Below, one piece after another: positions 44,676-55,042 of a stretch of 64,000 nt of DNA. Each line of letters starts with the position of its first letter. Position 1 is the first letter of the stretch. Where the stretch lies: positions 1-64,000 of the forward strand of contig WHTA01000012.1 of the NCBI GenBank assembly GCA_009379825.1, given 5' to 3'. The translations under genes and the position numbers were made by a program. The stretch is from Streptosporangiales bacterium. GTDB lineage: Bacteria; Actinomycetota; Actinomycetes; Streptosporangiales; WHST01. Under the pieces are notes generated by a model. The model was not told the DNA's origin. It was given only the letters and a program-made list of their open reading frames with translations, and made no database searches.

Positions 44676-45941
44676 CTAGCTGCCGACGCGGTCCACGAGC
44701 AGCGGCAGCGGCGTGCGGGGGCCGTCGATCTCGATCGCCGTACGTACGGCGTCGACGGCGGCGTCGAAGCGGGACGCGTCGTCGGTGTGCAGGGTGAGCA
44801 CCGGCTCGCCGGCACGCACCTGCTCCCCCGGCTTCCTGTGCACGACGACCCCGGCGACCGCAGACACCGAGTCCTCCTTGCGCTCCCGGCCGGCGCCCAG
44901 CCGCCACGCGGCCAGCCCGGTGGCGTACGCGTCGAGCCAGGTCAGCGTGCCGCTTGCCGGTGCAGTCACGTCCAGCCGCTGCGCAGCCTGCGGCAGCGGC
45001 GCGTCCGGGTCACCGCCCTGGCCGCGTACGACCTGCCGCCAGACGTCCATCGCGGAACCGTCGGCGAGCGCGTCCGCAGGGTCCTTGCCGTTGCCGCCCG
45101 CGACCATCTCCCTGGCCAAGGCGACGGTCAGCGCCACCACGTCGGCGGGCCCGCCGCCGGCGAGCACCTCGACGCTCTCCGCCACCTCGAGCGCGTTGCC
45201 CACCGCCGCTCCGAGCGGGGTGTCCATCCCGGTCAGCAACGCGGTCGTCGCGACCTGGTGGGCGGCGCCGATCTGCACCATGGTGGTGGCGAGCTCGCGC
45301 GCGTCGTCGACGGTGTGCATGAACGCGCCGCTGCCCACCTTCACGTCGAGCACCAGCGACGAGGTGCCCTCGGCGATCTTCTTGCTCATGATCGAGCTGG
45401 CGATCAGCGGGATCGACTCGACAGTGCCGGTCACGTCGCGCAGCGCGTAGAGCTTGCGGTCGGCCGGCGCGATGAAGTCCGCAGCGGCGGCGACGAACGC
45501 GCCAGGCCCGGCGAGCTGCGCGCGCATCTCGTCCTGGCTCAGGCCGGCACGCCAACCGGGGATCGACTCCAGCTTGTCCAACGTGCCGCCGGTGTGCCCG
45601 AGGCCGCGCCCGGACAGCTGCGGCACGGCGACGCCGCACGCGGCGACCGTGGGGGCGAGCGGCAGCGTGATCTTGTCGCCGACGCCGCCGGTGGAGTGCT
45701 TGTCGGTGGTCGGCGTCGCCAGCCCGGACCAGTCCATCCGGTCGCCGGACGCGATCATCGCGTCCGTCCACCTAGCGGTCTCCCGCGGCGTCATGCCGCG
45801 CAGCAGGATGGCCATGGCAAGCGCGGCCATCTGCTCGTCGGCCACCGCGCCGGTGACGTACGCGTCGACGACCCAGTCGATCTGCTGGTCGGTCAGCTCG
45901 CCGCCGTCGCGCTTCGCCCTGATCACGTCGATGGTGTTCAA
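44676..45941 (-). CDS. deoA: Thymidine phosphorylase (pyrimidine nucleoside phosphorylase)
   Basis: 421 residues from TTG 45941; GAGGAG is five bases upstream, which settles this weak start. It cleaves thymidine and deoxyuridine with phosphate to base and deoxyribose-1-phosphate. Marks are LTDQQIDWVVDAYVTGAVAD, ARWTDAMIASGDRMDW, the phosphate-binding DKHSTGGVGDKITLPLAPTV, SGRGLGHTGGTLDKLESIPG, DVTGTVESIPLIASSIMSKK and KVGSGAFM. Length is normal. It follows cdd closely in the same run, so cytidine is deaminated and then phosphorolysed by adjacent products. Confidence 0.96.
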   Translation of the reverse strand: MNTIDVIRAKRDGGELTDQQIDWVVDAYVTGAVADEQMAALAMAILLRGMTPRETARWTDAMIASGDRMDWSGLATPTTDKHSTGGVGDKITLPLAPTVAACGVAVPQLSGRGLGHTGGTLDKLESIPGWRAGLSQDEMRAQLAGPGAFVAAAADFIAPADRKLYALRDVTGTVESIPLIASSIMSKKIAEGTSSLVLDVKVGSGAFMHTVDDARELATTMVQIGAAHQVATTALLTGMDTPLGAAVGNALEVAESVEVLAGGGPADVVALTVALAREMVAGGNGKDPADALADGSAMDVWRQVVRGQGGDPDAPLPQAAQRLDVTAPASGTLTWLDAYATGLAAWRLGAGRERKEDSVSAVAGVVVHRKPGEQVRAGEPVLTLHTDDASRFDAAVDAVRTAIEIDGPRTPLPLLVDRVGS

Positions 45942-45954
45942 GCGTGCTCCTCAC

Positions 45955-46347
45955 TCACCGGTCCAGGTCGCCGGCGTCGAAGGCGTCCGGGAGGATCTCG
46001 CGCATCGGCCGGACGCCGCTCGCCGTGGCCAGCGCGAGCTCCGCGCCACCGTGCTCCCACAGCAGCTGCCGGCAACGCCCGCACGGCATCAGCAGCTCGC
46101 CGGCGCCGTCCACGCACACCACCGCGACCAGCCGGCCACCGCCGCCGGCGTGCAGCGCCGACACCAGGCCGCACTCGGCGCACAGGGTGAGCCCGTACGA
46201 CGCGTTCTCCACGTTGCAGCCGACGACCACCCGGCCGTCGTCCACCAACCCGGCCACGCCCACAGGGAACCGCGAGTACGGCACGTAGGCATGCGTCGCG
46301 GCCTCCCGCGCAGCAGCGCGCAGCGCTGCCCAGTCGATGTCGGTCAC
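45955..46347 (-). CDS. cdd: Cytidine deaminase
   Basis: 130 residues from GTG 46347, with AAGGA six bases upstream and the permease stop two bases before. Zinc-dependent conversion of (deoxy)cytidine to (deoxy)uridine. Substrate site YSRFPVGVAGL and VVVGCNVENASYGLTLCAEC (catalytic Glu within CAE, first zinc Cys), then LLMPCGRCRQLLWEHGG (second and third Cys). The tetrameric short form is expected from the length. It sits between the importer permeases and deoA, the order also found in other actinobacteria. Confidence 0.96.
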   Translation of the reverse strand: MTDIDWAALRAAAREAATHAYVPYSRFPVGVAGLVDDGRVVVGCNVENASYGLTLCAECGLVSALHAGGGGRLVAVVCVDGAGELLMPCGRCRQLLWEHGGAELALATASGVRPMREILPDAFDAGDLDR

Positions 46348-46349
46348 CG

Positions 46350-47678
46350 TCAGTCCTTCGTGTAGGGCTGGCCGTCGGCTGCCGGCGCCTGCACGCGCCC
46401 GACCAACCCGGCCACCGCGAGCAGCGTAGCGATGTAGGGCAGCATGGCGAGGAACGACGACGGGATCGGCACCGGGGTCTGGGTGTACGAGAGCACGGTC
46501 TGCAGCCCGTCCGCGAACCCGAACAGCAGCGCGGCACCAAGCGCGCCCACCGGGCTCCAGCGGCCGAAGATCAGCGCGGCGAGCGCGATGAAGCCCTTGC
46601 CGGACGAGATGTCCTTGCTGAACGCGCCAACCGTCCCGATGGTCAGGTAGGCACCCGCCAGCCCGGCGACCATGCCGCCGAGGATGACATTGCGGTAGCG
46701 CACGAACAGCACGTTGATGCCGACCGTGTCGGCCGCCTTCGGGTGCTCGCCCACCGCCCTTGTACGCAGGCCCCACCGGGTACGGAACAGGGCGAGCTGG
46801 AGCACGACCAGCAGGACGTACGTGGCGTAGACGATCACGTTCGCCTGGAACAGCAGCGGCCCGAGTAACGGCAGGTCGCCGAGCAGGGGGATCTTTATCT
46901 GCCCGAAGAAGCCGGGCTCGTTGTACTTCGCCGCCTGGTTCTTCATGAACGTGTCGTAGGCGAACCCGGTGAGCCCGAGCGCGAGGACGTTCAGCACCAC
47001 GCCCACGACGATCTGGTTCACCAGGTAGCGGATGGAGAACACCGCGAGCAGTGCACCCATCAGCCCGCCGCCGAAGACGGCGGCGAGCACGCCTGCGCCC
47101 AGGTTCTGGGCCATCGACGCCACCAGCGCGCCGAGGAACGCACCGGTGAGCATCTGGCCCTCGATGGCGATGTTGATGACGCCGGACCGTTCACACAGCA
47201 CCCCGGCCATCGCGCCGAGCAGCAGCGGCGTGCCGAGGAAGATGGACTGCTGCAGCAGGCTCAGCAGGTCGAGCCTGGCGTCCGGGTCACCGGTCGCCGC
47301 CCAGCAGAGGAACGACAGCACGAACCCGAAGACCGCGGCGAGTGCCACCCACTTCGTCGCCCGCTTCGGGAAGCCGCGCACCAGCTGCCAGCCGCCGAGC
47401 GCGATGATCACGACGCCGAGCAGGATGGCCGTAGGCCGCGCCGGCAGCACCAAGTCGGGCACCTGGAACAGGTCGGTGCGGGAGCTGAGCCTGAACGCCG
47501 CGTCGAAGCCGGACTCCGACGACACCCCGAACAGCGCCGTGACGAGCGCGCCGACGACGACGAGCACCGCGCCGGTCACCAGCCGCTGCCGGCGCGCCGA
47601 CGGCGGCTCCACCACGCGGTGGACGATCAGGGCCTCCTCAGGCACCTGCTCGGCGGGAGCTTGCGACGGGGTGGTCAT
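46350..47678 (-). CDS. Nucleoside ABC transporter permease (second)
   Basis: 442 residues from ATG 47678, overlapping the previous permease stop (TGATG). About nine or ten helices. The BPD_transp_2 core includes LLGAMAGVLCERSGVINIAI, GVVLNVLALGLTGFAYDTF, RTRAVGEHPKAADTVGINVL and GKGFIALAALIFGRWSPVGA, which are typical of BMP-linked nucleoside importers (YufQ/NupQ-like). The N-terminal 100 residues add an extra membrane hairpin and a polar leader. It pairs with the other permease to form the channel. Confidence 0.94.
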   Translation of the reverse strand: MTTPSQAPAEQVPEEALIVHRVVEPPSARRQRLVTGAVLVVVGALVTALFGVSSESGFDAAFRLSSRTDLFQVPDLVLPARPTAILLGVVIIALGGWQLVRGFPKRATKWVALAAVFGFVLSFLCWAATGDPDARLDLLSLLQQSIFLGTPLLLGAMAGVLCERSGVINIAIEGQMLTGAFLGALVASMAQNLGAGVLAAVFGGGLMGALLAVFSIRYLVNQIVVGVVLNVLALGLTGFAYDTFMKNQAAKYNEPGFFGQIKIPLLGDLPLLGPLLFQANVIVYATYVLLVVLQLALFRTRWGLRTRAVGEHPKAADTVGINVLFVRYRNVILGGMVAGLAGAYLTIGTVGAFSKDISSGKGFIALAALIFGRWSPVGALGAALLFGFADGLQTVLSYTQTPVPIPSSFLAMLPYIATLLAVAGLVGRVQAPAADGQPYTKD

Positions 47679-48943
47679 CAGCCGTTCCACCCCTTCGCGA
47701 GGTCCTGCCGCACACCGCCGCGGGCGGCCCGCAGCCGGAAGATCGCCCGGATGAGCGCGGGCGCGGCGATGAACAGCACGATCACCGCCTGCACGACGAT
47801 CACCAGGTCGATGGACTGCCCGGTCGACGACTGCATCTGCACGCCGCCGGCGCGCAGTGCGCCGAACAGCAGCCCGGCCAGCACGGTGCCACCTGGCTTG
47901 GCCCGGCCGAGCAACGCGACGGTGATCGCATCGAAGCCGATCTCGCCGCCGATGTCCTTCGTCATCGCGTCGTTGGTGCCGAGGATCTGGGTGCTGCCAG
48001 CGAGGCCGGCGAGCCCACCGGCGAGCAGCATCACGATCAGGTAGCTGCGCCCGACGCGCATGCCCGCCGTACGCGCGGCGACCGGGTTCGCGCCGACGGC
48101 GCGCAGCTCGAACCCGGTGGTGCTGCGGTTCAGCAGCCACCACACGGCGGCGGCGGCCAGCAGCGCAAGCAGGAACCCGGCGTGCACGCGCAGCGCCGAG
48201 CCGAGCAGCGGCGGGAACTGCGCGGACTCCAGCACGTTGCGCGAGATCGCCTGGCTGTATGGCGGTCGCTGGATCGGCCGGATGGTCAGCAGGAAGGTGA
48301 GCAGGTTGAGCGCGACGTAGTTGAGCATGATCGTGGAGATCACCTCGTGCGCACCCGCCCGCGCCTTGAGGAAGCCGGCGATGCCGCCCCACAGCGCCCC
48401 GCCGAGCAGCCCACCGAGGACCGCGAGCAGCAGGTGCAGCCCGGGCGGCAGCGGCCAGGCGAACCCGATGTAGCCCGCCAGCACGGTGCCGATCAGCAGC
48501 TGGCCCTGGCCGCCGATGTTGAACAGGCCGGCACGGAACGCCAGGGCGAAGCCGAGACCCGCGAGGATCAGCGGCGTCGCGGCCACCAACGTCTCCGACA
48601 GCGGGTAGAGCGCGGCGTTGAACCCGCTGCCGGCCGTGATCGGGTTGAAGACCGCGCCGTAGAACAGCGAGCTGTACGCCGTGCCGACGGCCGAGAACGC
48701 CGCCGCGAACATGTCCTGCGGACGCGCGAAGAAGTACCCGGCCGCCTCCCGCGTCGTCGGGTCACCGATGGCGATCAGGACCGCCGCGACGACCAGGGCG
48801 CAGACGAACGCGAGCACGGTGACCACGGCGCTGTGGCCGTAGACCACCGCGTCGACGAGCGCGCGGCCGAACGACGGCCGCGCGTCGTCGGGCTGCTCCG
48901 TCGGCCGGTCGGGCTCCGGTGCCTTGGACTCGTCAGTCGCCAC
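47678..48943 (-). CDS. Nucleoside ABC transporter permease (first)
   Basis: 421 residues from GTG 48943, overlapping the end of the ATPase gene by 11 bases. Hydrophobic throughout, with family marks [57 protein letters not shown] and [20 protein letters not shown]. This is the YufP/NupP-type partner of the downstream permease. The polar N-terminus ([19 protein letters not shown]) is disordered. Overlaps on both sides make the three transporter genes one translational unit. Confidence 0.94.
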   Translation of the reverse strand: MATDESKAPEPDRPTEQPDDARPSFGRALVDAVVYGHSAVVTVLAFVCALVVAAVLIAIGDPTTREAAGYFFARPQDMFAAAFSAVGTAYSSLFYGAVFNPITAGSGFNAALYPLSETLVAATPLILAGLGFALAFRAGLFNIGGQGQLLIGTVLAGYIGFAWPLPPGLHLLLAVLGGLLGGALWGGIAGFLKARAGAHEVISTIMLNYVALNLLTFLLTIRPIQRPPYSQAISRNVLESAQFPPLLGSALRVHAGFLLALLAAAAVWWLLNRSTTGFELRAVGANPVAARTAGMRVGRSYLIVMLLAGGLAGLAGSTQILGTNDAMTKDIGGEIGFDAITVALLGRAKPGGTVLAGLLFGALRAGGVQMQSSTGQSIDLVIVVQAVIVLFIAAPALIRAIFRLRAARGGVRQDLAKGWNG

Positions 48944-50528
48944 TGCGCCTCCCCGCAGCCTGGTCGGGGTCCTCGGTACGCACCGCGCCGTCGGCTGAGG
49001 CTGCGTCGGACGCCAGCCACTCCTGCGCCGCGTCGACGGACCCGGTCATCAGGCACCCGATCGCGTCCACAGGCGCGTCCGCCGACACCTCGCCGACGAC
49101 GGCGCCGCGGTACATGACGCCGATGCGGTCGGCGAGCCCGAGCACCTCGTCCAGCTCGGTGGAGACCAGCACGACTGCGGCGCCGCGGTCGCGCTCCTCC
49201 ACGATCCTGCGGTGCACGAACTCGATCGAGCCGACGTCGAGGCCGCGGGTGGGCTGCGCGACGACCAGCAGCCGCAGCGGCCGGGACAGTTCGCGTGCCA
49301 GCACCACCTTCTGCTGGTTCCCGCCGGACAGCGTCGTCACCGGATCCTCGACTGAGGTGAGCCGCACGTCGTACTCGGCGGTCCGTTCGCCTGCGTTGCG
49401 CCGCACGGCGGCGACGTCAATGGACAGCCTCTTGCCGTACGGGGCGCGCTTGTACTGGTCGAGCACCAGGTTCTCGGCGATGGTGAACGGCCCGACCAGG
49501 CCGTCGTGCAACCGGTCCTCGGGCACGTAGCCGACCCCCAAGGCGAGCACGGTGTCGACGTCGGCGTGCGTGATGTCGCGACCGTCGAGCGTGATCCGCC
49601 CGGTCGACGGCCGGGTGAGCCCGACGAGCGCCTCGGTGAGCTCGTTCTGCCCGTTGCCCTGCACCCCGGCGAGCGCGTAGATCTCGCCGGCCCGCACGGT
49701 GAACGAGACGTCGTCGACGAGCACCTCGCCGGAGTCCGCGATCACGTTCAGGTTCGCCACGTCGAGCACAGGCTCGCCGACCTCAGCGGGCGACTTGTCG
49801 ATGCTCAGCTCGACCGGGCGCCCCACCATCATCGACGCGAGCTCCGCCGACGACGCGGTGGGCGCGGCCTCGCCGACGACCTTGCCGCGCCGTATCACCG
49901 TGATGCGGTCGGCGACCTCGCGCACCTCGCGCAGCTTGTGCGTGATGAACACGATCGAAGTGCCCGCGTCGCGCAGCGTGCGCATCACGGTCATCAGGTC
50001 GTCGGTCTCCTGCGGCGTGAGCGTAGCGGTGGGCTCGTCGAGTACGAGCACCCGCGCCTCGCGCACCAGGGCCTTCACGATCTCCACCCGTTGCCGCACG
50101 CCGACGGCCAGGTCGGCGACGAGCGCATCCGGCGGGACGTCCAGGCGGTACTCCTGCGAGATCTCCGTGACCCGGCGGCGGATCCGCCTGCGGTCGAGGA
50201 ACCCCAGCGCCTTCGTCGACTCGTTGCCGAGCGCGACGTTCTCCGCGACGGTGAAGACGGGCACCAGCATGAAGTGCTGGTGCACCATGCCGATGCCTGC
50301 CCGCATCGCGTCGCCAGGGCTGTCGAAGGTGACCGGCTCGCCGTCGACCACGATCTCGCCCTCGTCCGGCCGGTACAGGCCGTAGAGCACGTTCATCAGC
50401 GTGCTCTTACCTGCGCCGTTCTCACCGAGCAGCGCGTGGATCTCGCCGGGCTCGACGGTCAGGTCGACCTGGTCGTTCGCCACCAGCGAGCCGAAGCGCT
50501 TGGTGACACCGCGGAGCTCGAGGCGCAC
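48933..50528 (-). CDS. Nucleoside ABC transporter ATP-binding protein (two domains)
   Basis: 531 residues from ATG 50528. Two ABC domains are fused. The first has Walker [11 protein letters not shown]-loop [10 protein letters not shown], signature VGVRQRVEI and Walker [10 protein letters not shown]. The second has the degenerate Walker [10 protein letters not shown] (no GKS), signature [10 protein letters not shown] and Walker-B-like [13 protein letters not shown]. This asymmetry is normal for the BMP/nucleoside and sugar class, where the second site is weak. It energises the two permeases encoded downstream. It is preceded by the binding lipoprotein with a 91-base gap. Confidence 0.95.
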   Translation of the reverse strand: MRLELRGVTKRFGSLVANDQVDLTVEPGEIHALLGENGAGKSTLMNVLYGLYRPDEGEIVVDGEPVTFDSPGDAMRAGIGMVHQHFMLVPVFTVAENVALGNESTKALGFLDRRRIRRRVTEISQEYRLDVPPDALVADLAVGVRQRVEIVKALVREARVLVLDEPTATLTPQETDDLMTVMRTLRDAGTSIVFITHKLREVREVADRITVIRRGKVVGEAAPTASSAELASMMVGRPVELSIDKSPAEVGEPVLDVANLNVIADSGEVLVDDVSFTVRAGEIYALAGVQGNGQNELTEALVGLTRPSTGRITLDGRDITHADVDTVLALGVGYVPEDRLHDGLVGPFTIAENLVLDQYKRAPYGKRLSIDVAAVRRNAGERTAEYDVRLTSVEDPVTTLSGGNQQKVVLARELSRPLRLLVVAQPTRGLDVGSIEFVHRRIVEERDRGAAVVLVSTELDEVLGLADRIGVMYRGAVVGEVSADAPVDAIGCLMTGSVDAAQEWLASDAASADGAVRTEDPDQAAGRRSGD

Positions 50529-50619
50529 CGCTCCCCTCCCCTCGGATCGGAGGCCGTAGGCGAGCGTCAGCGTCCCGAGGACGCATCGCGTACCCGAGAC
50601 GCTGGCCCGTGTTCGAGTG

Positions 50620-51702
50620 TTAACCCGCCTTCGGCTGGGACGGCGACTTGAGCTCGATCTTGCCGGCGATGATGTCCTTCTCGATCTGCTCGAGGTCGGA
50701 CTTCACGTCGTCCGGCACGTCGTCCTCGGACTCGTGGAACGGGGCGAGCCCGACGCCGCCGTTCTCCAGCGTGCCGACGTAGTCACCGGTCGGCGGACTG
50801 CCCTTGGCCGCCTTCAGGGTGTAGTCCTTCACCGCCTTCGTCATGTGCTTGGTGACGCTGGTGAGCATGAAGTCGCAGTACTCCTTGGCGCTGACGCAGC
50901 CGTCGGTGTCGTACCAGATCATCTTGGCGTCGCCGCCGGACTCCTGGATCGCCGCGCCCGCGCCGAGACCCGCGCCGCCGGACGGCGGGTGGATCATGTC
51001 GACGTCCTGCTTGAGGAACGACTGCGCGATCGACTTGCCCTTGCCCTTGTCCGTGAACGAGTTGGTGAAGGTGCCACCCTTCTGCTTGTCCACGTTCCAG
51101 CCGATGACCTTGACGTTCTCATCGTTCTGCTCGTTGAAGTACTGCACGCCCTCGTAGTAGCCGTCCATGAAGATGGTGACCGGCGGGATCGCCTCGCCAC
51201 CGAACGTGCCGACCTTGCCGGTCTTCGACATCGCCGCCGCGAGGTAACCCGCCTGGAACGCCGGCTGCGCGGTGTTGAACTGCATGCCGTAGACGTTCTT
51301 GCCGGACGACGGGGCGTCGACCTCGGCGAAGTGCGTGTCCGGGTGCTGGCCGGCGACCTTCTTCGTCGCGTCGGCCATCAGCCCGCCGACGGAGATGACG
51401 ACCTCGCAGCCCTTGTTCACCTCGGCGTTCAGGTTGGGCTCGTAGTCGGTCTGTGACGACGAGGACACGTAGGAGATATCGATGTTCGAGTTCTCCTTCT
51501 TGGCCTCCTGCAGCCCGGCCCAGGACGCCTCGTTGAACGACTTGTCGTCCACGCCGCCCACGTCGAGAACCATGCACGCCTTGAGGGCGTCGCCACCCTT
51601 GTCTTCGTTGTCGGACTCGGCTGGCGGCTCGCCGCACGCGCTGAGTACCAATCCTGCGATGAGGCCGATCGAGGCCACTTGGAATCCACGGCGCACGGAC
51701 AT
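50620..51702 (-). CDS. BMP-family nucleoside-binding lipoprotein
   Basis: 360 residues from ATG 51702; GTG 51696 is better spaced from GGAGG and may be the true start. The lipobox LVLSAC puts the lipid on Cys23, so the protein is tethered outside the membrane. The periplasmic-binding fold shows [20 protein letters not shown] near the start, [37 protein letters not shown] and [20 protein letters not shown], matching PnrA/BmpA proteins that capture purine and pyrimidine nucleosides. It delivers substrate to the permease pair. First gene of the importer-cdd-deoA run; the 228-base upstream gap should contain the promoter and holds an ACCAGGT inverted repeat. Confidence 0.95.
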   Translation of the reverse strand: MSVRRGFQVASIGLIAGLVLSACGEPPAESDNEDKGGDALKACMVLDVGGVDDKSFNEASWAGLQEAKKENSNIDISYVSSSSQTDYEPNLNAEVNKGCEVVISVGGLMADATKKVAGQHPDTHFAEVDAPSSGKNVYGMQFNTAQPAFQAGYLAAAMSKTGKVGTFGGEAIPPVTIFMDGYYEGVQYFNEQNDENVKVIGWNVDKQKGGTFTNSFTDKGKGKSIAQSFLKQDVDMIHPPSGGAGLGAGAAIQESGGDAKMIWYDTDGCVSAKEYCDFMLTSVTKHMTKAVKDYTLKAAKGSPPTGDYVGTLENGGVGLAPFHESEDDVPDDVKSDLEQIEKDIIAGKIELKSPSQPKAG

Positions 51703-51930
51703 CTCCTCCCCTCGGCCCGCGCGGCTTGCGCGGGTCCCCGTCACTCGCGTGCCTCCGCCCATCCGCCGGGATCCGCCGGTGGATAGAGGGAAGAGCGGAC
51801 GGGTGGACGATAGCCCTTCACCCAACCAGGTGGGAATCTTCGACACCTGTCCGTTACGAATCCGACCTGGTGGGCACCGCGCGTGCCGCGCCACGGATGG
51901 CCGCGACGAAACGGCGTGACCCGGCTCGGC

Positions 51931-53193
51931 TCAGCTGGCCGGGGGTACCGGCGGCACGCTCACGGCCGGTTGGCTGGCGCGGAACGCCGTGGTGGCCAGC
52001 AGCCGGATGCCCATGCCGATCGCGTGCTCGTCCACGTCGAAGGTGCCGCGGTGCAGGTCGAGATCGAGATCGGCGTCCGGGGCGCGGGTGCCAAGCCTGG
52101 CCATCGCGCCGGGGACGTGGTCGAGGTACCAGGCGAAGTCCTCGCCGCCGAGGCTCTGCTGCGTCGGCACGACGGCGTCCGACCCGATGCCCTGGGTGGC
52201 GCCGGCCTCCAGCATCCGCACGCACCCGGCCTCGTTGACGACCGGTGGGACGCCACGGTGGTAGTTCAGCTCCACGCCGACGCCGAACGGCGCCACGATC
52301 GACTCGACGATCGACTTCACCAGGTCCGGCGCGATGTGCCACGCCTGGTCGTCCAGGCAACGCAGCGTGCCCTCGAGCTCGCCCTGGTCGGGGATCGCGT
52401 TCGCCGCCCGGCCGGACTCCACCCGGCCCCACACCAACGCGACGCCCGCGCGGGGGTCGACCCGCCGCGACAGCGCGGCGGGCAGACCGGTGATGAGCGC
52501 GCCGAGCGCGTACACCAGGTCGGCGGTCATGTGCGGGCGCGAGGTGTGGCCACCGGGACCGGTAAGGCGGATGTGCACCCGGTCGGTGGACGAGGTGATC
52601 GCGCCGACGCGCACACCCACCTTGCCTACCGGCAGGCTCGGGTCGCAGTGCACGGCGAAGATCCGCGTGACGTCGTCGAGCACGTCCGACGACGCGATCG
52701 GCTCGGCGCCGCCGGGGATGATCTCCTCCGCCGGCTGGAACAGCAGCCGTACCCCACCGGGCAGCGCGCCGGCGGCGGCCTGCTCGGCGAGGAACAGGCC
52801 GGTGCCGAGCAGCGCCGTCGTGTGCACGTCGTGACCGCAGGCGTGGCAGACGCCTGCCACGGTCGAGCGGTACGGCACGTCCTTCTCGTCCTGCAGCGGC
52901 AGCGCGTCGATGTCGGCGCGCAGCGCCACGCGCGGGCCCTCCGGGCCGACGTCGCAGACGACGCCGGTGCCGGTGGGCAGCACCACGGGGTGCAGGCCGG
53001 CGGCGCGCAGCCGGTCGACGATGAGCGCGGTGGTACGCCGCTCCGCGTCGCCCAGCTCGGGATGCTGGTGCAGGTCACGACGGAGCGTGACAAATTCCTG
53101 ATCGTGTCCCTCGACGAACGCAGCCAGGTCGGCGAGGACCTGCTCGGGGACAGTCGTCGTCGAGTGAACCGGGGCGTGGTTCATCTCACACAT
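51931..53193 (-). CDS. M20D-family amidohydrolase (AmiA/AmiB-like)
   Basis: 420 residues from ATG 53193 (ATG 53184 also possible). Di-zinc amidohydrolase: VTLRRDLHQHPELGDAERRT, VALRADIDALPLQDE, the metal-binding GVCHACGHDVHTTALLGTGL, FQPAEEIIPGGAEP, and the dimerisation/substrate part LTGPGGHTSRPHMTADLVYA. The last His ligand is in the region LGGEDFAWYLDHVPGAMARL. M20D enzymes cleave N-acyl amino acids or similar amides. In mycobacteria amiA1/amiB1 sit beside deoD in the same way. The gene precedes the nucleoside importer by 228 bases on the same strand and may be independent of it. Confidence 0.93.
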   Translation of the reverse strand: MCEMNHAPVHSTTTVPEQVLADLAAFVEGHDQEFVTLRRDLHQHPELGDAERRTTALIVDRLRAAGLHPVVLPTGTGVVCDVGPEGPRVALRADIDALPLQDEKDVPYRSTVAGVCHACGHDVHTTALLGTGLFLAEQAAAGALPGGVRLLFQPAEEIIPGGAEPIASSDVLDDVTRIFAVHCDPSLPVGKVGVRVGAITSSTDRVHIRLTGPGGHTSRPHMTADLVYALGALITGLPAALSRRVDPRAGVALVWGRVESGRAANAIPDQGELEGTLRCLDDQAWHIAPDLVKSIVESIVAPFGVGVELNYHRGVPPVVNEAGCVRMLEAGATQGIGSDAVVPTQQSLGGEDFAWYLDHVPGAMARLGTRAPDADLDLDLHRGTFDVDEHAIGMGIRLLATTAFRASQPAVSVPPVPPAS

Positions 53194-53343
53194 TCTGCCA
53201 GGTCAGCAGGCAGCGCCGGCAGCCGACCCCCTCGGCCGTGCACGAACAGCGCCGATGTGTTCCCGTCCGGTCACCGTCGGCGCCCGTCGTCGACCCGGGT
53301 GAGCGCGCCGCGTCTCGGACGACACAGCGTGAGGACCGCGGCG

Positions 53344-54921
53344 CTACAGCGGCGGCTGGTAGGTGCCCCAGGTCTCGCGCAGCGCGTCGCATACCTCGCC
53401 GACCGTCGCGCGGACCGCGAGCGCCTCCCGCATCGGGTACAGCACGTTTTTCCCGTCGCCGGTGGCGGCCTTGCGCAGGTCGTCCAGCCGGTGCTGCACC
53501 TCCGCGTCGTCGCGCTCGGCGCGCAACGTGGCCAGCCGCTGCGCCTGCTGCCGCTCGATCGCCGGGTCGACGCGCAGCGGCTCGTACGGCTCCTCGGTCT
53601 CCAGCCGGTAGCTGTTCACGCCGACGACGAGCCGCTCGCCGGACTCCTGCTCCTTCGCGATGTCGTACGCGGACCGCTCGATCTCGTCCTTCTGCAGCCC
53701 GTGCTCGATCGCCGCCGCGGCACCGCCGAGCTCCTCGACCTTCGCCATCAGGTCGTCCACGCCCCGCTCGACCTCGTCGGTCATCGACTCGATCGCGTAC
53801 GACCCGGCGAACGGGTCGACGGTGCGGGTCACGTCGGTCTCGTACGCGAGCACCTGCTGCGTGCGTAGCGCGAGCCGCGCGGCCTTCTCCGTCGGCAGCG
53901 CGATCGCCTCGTCGTAGGAGTTCGTGTGCAGCGACTGGGTGCCGCCGAGCGTAGCACCGAGCGCCTGCAGCGCCACCCGGATCAGGTTGACCTCGGGCTG
54001 CTGTGCGGTGAGCTGCACTCCTGCGGTCTGGGTGTGGAACCGCAGCATCTGCGACTTCGGGTTCTCGCTGCCGAACCGCTCACGCATCATCCGCGCCCAC
54101 ACCCGCCGCGCCGCACGGAACTTCGCCACCTCCTCGAGCAGCGTCGTGCGCGCGACGAAGAAGAACGACAGCCGCGGCGCGAACTCGTCCACCGCGAGCC
54201 CAGACCTGATCGCCGCCTCCACGTACGCGATCGCGTTGCTCAACGTGAATGCGACTTCCTGCACGGGCGTCGCGCCGGCCTCCGCCATGTGGTAGCCGGA
54301 GATGGAGATGGTGTTCCAGCGCGGCAGCTCCTGCTGGCAGTAGCGGAACACGTCGGCGACCAGCCGCAGCGACGGCTTCGGCGGGTAGATGTACGTGCCG
54401 CGCGCGATGTACTCCTTGAGCACGTCGTTCTGCACGGTGCCGGACAGCTTCGCCTTGTCGACGCCCTGCTCCTCGGCGACCAGCTGGTACAGCAGCAGCA
54501 ACACCGCGGCGGGGGCGTTGATGGTCATCGAGGTGGAGACCTCGCCAAGCGGGATGCCGTCGAAGAGCCTGCGCATGTCGTCGATCGAGTCGATCGCCAC
54601 GCCGACCTTGCCGACCTCGCCGGCGGCCAGCGGCGCGTCCGAGTCGTACCCCATCTGGGTCGGCAGGTCGAACGCCACAGACAGGCCGGCGGTGCCGGCC
54701 TCGATCAGCTGGTGGTAGCGCCGGTTCGACTCCTCCGCCGTGCCGAAGCCGGCGTACTGCCGCATCGTCCACGGCCGGGACGTGTACATCGTCGGGTAGA
54801 CGCCCCGGGTGTACGGGTATTCGCCTGGTTGCCCCAGTTTGACCGCCGGGTCGAAGTCGGTGAGCGCGTCCGGCCCGTACACCGGATCGACGGGGAAACC
54901 CGATTCCGCCTCGCCGCGCAT
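53344..54921 (-). CDS. Acyl-CoA mutase large subunit (methylmalonyl/isobutyryl-CoA mutase type)
   Basis: 525 residues from ATG 54921 (GGGTGG upstream). It holds only the substrate-binding TIM barrel: [80 protein letters not shown] with the His that stacks over cobalamin, and [20 protein letters not shown]. The C-terminal B12-binding domain of MutB is missing, so it needs a separate small subunit, as in isobutyryl- or 2-hydroxyisobutyryl-CoA mutases; none is in the window. Which substrate is used cannot be decided by eye. It is divergent from the carboxypeptidase gene. Confidence 0.92.
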   Translation of the reverse strand: MRGEAESGFPVDPVYGPDALTDFDPAVKLGQPGEYPYTRGVYPTMYTSRPWTMRQYAGFGTAEESNRRYHQLIEAGTAGLSVAFDLPTQMGYDSDAPLAAGEVGKVGVAIDSIDDMRRLFDGIPLGEVSTSMTINAPAAVLLLLYQLVAEEQGVDKAKLSGTVQNDVLKEYIARGTYIYPPKPSLRLVADVFRYCQQELPRWNTISISGYHMAEAGATPVQEVAFTLSNAIAYVEAAIRSGLAVDEFAPRLSFFFVARTTLLEEVAKFRAARRVWARMMRERFGSENPKSQMLRFHTQTAGVQLTAQQPEVNLIRVALQALGATLGGTQSLHTNSYDEAIALPTEKAARLALRTQQVLAYETDVTRTVDPFAGSYAIESMTDEVERGVDDLMAKVEELGGAAAAIEHGLQKDEIERSAYDIAKEQESGERLVVGVNSYRLETEEPYEPLRVDPAIERQQAQRLATLRAERDDAEVQHRLDDLRKAATGDGKNVLYPMREALAVRATVGEVCDALRETWGTYQPPL

Positions 54922-55042
54922 TTGTCCACCCTTCGGTACAGGCCGTTGTACTGCCAGTATCCCAGGGTGACGACACGGACATCGGTGTGCAATGCGTCGC
55001 ACCGTAACATTCCGTATCCGATGGGTCTATCGTAGGCCTTCC

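Noticed and set aside
46350-48392. A 680-residue fused permease
   Set aside because: Before 47678 it is the first permease read in the wrong frame; each permease has its own start and full set of helices.
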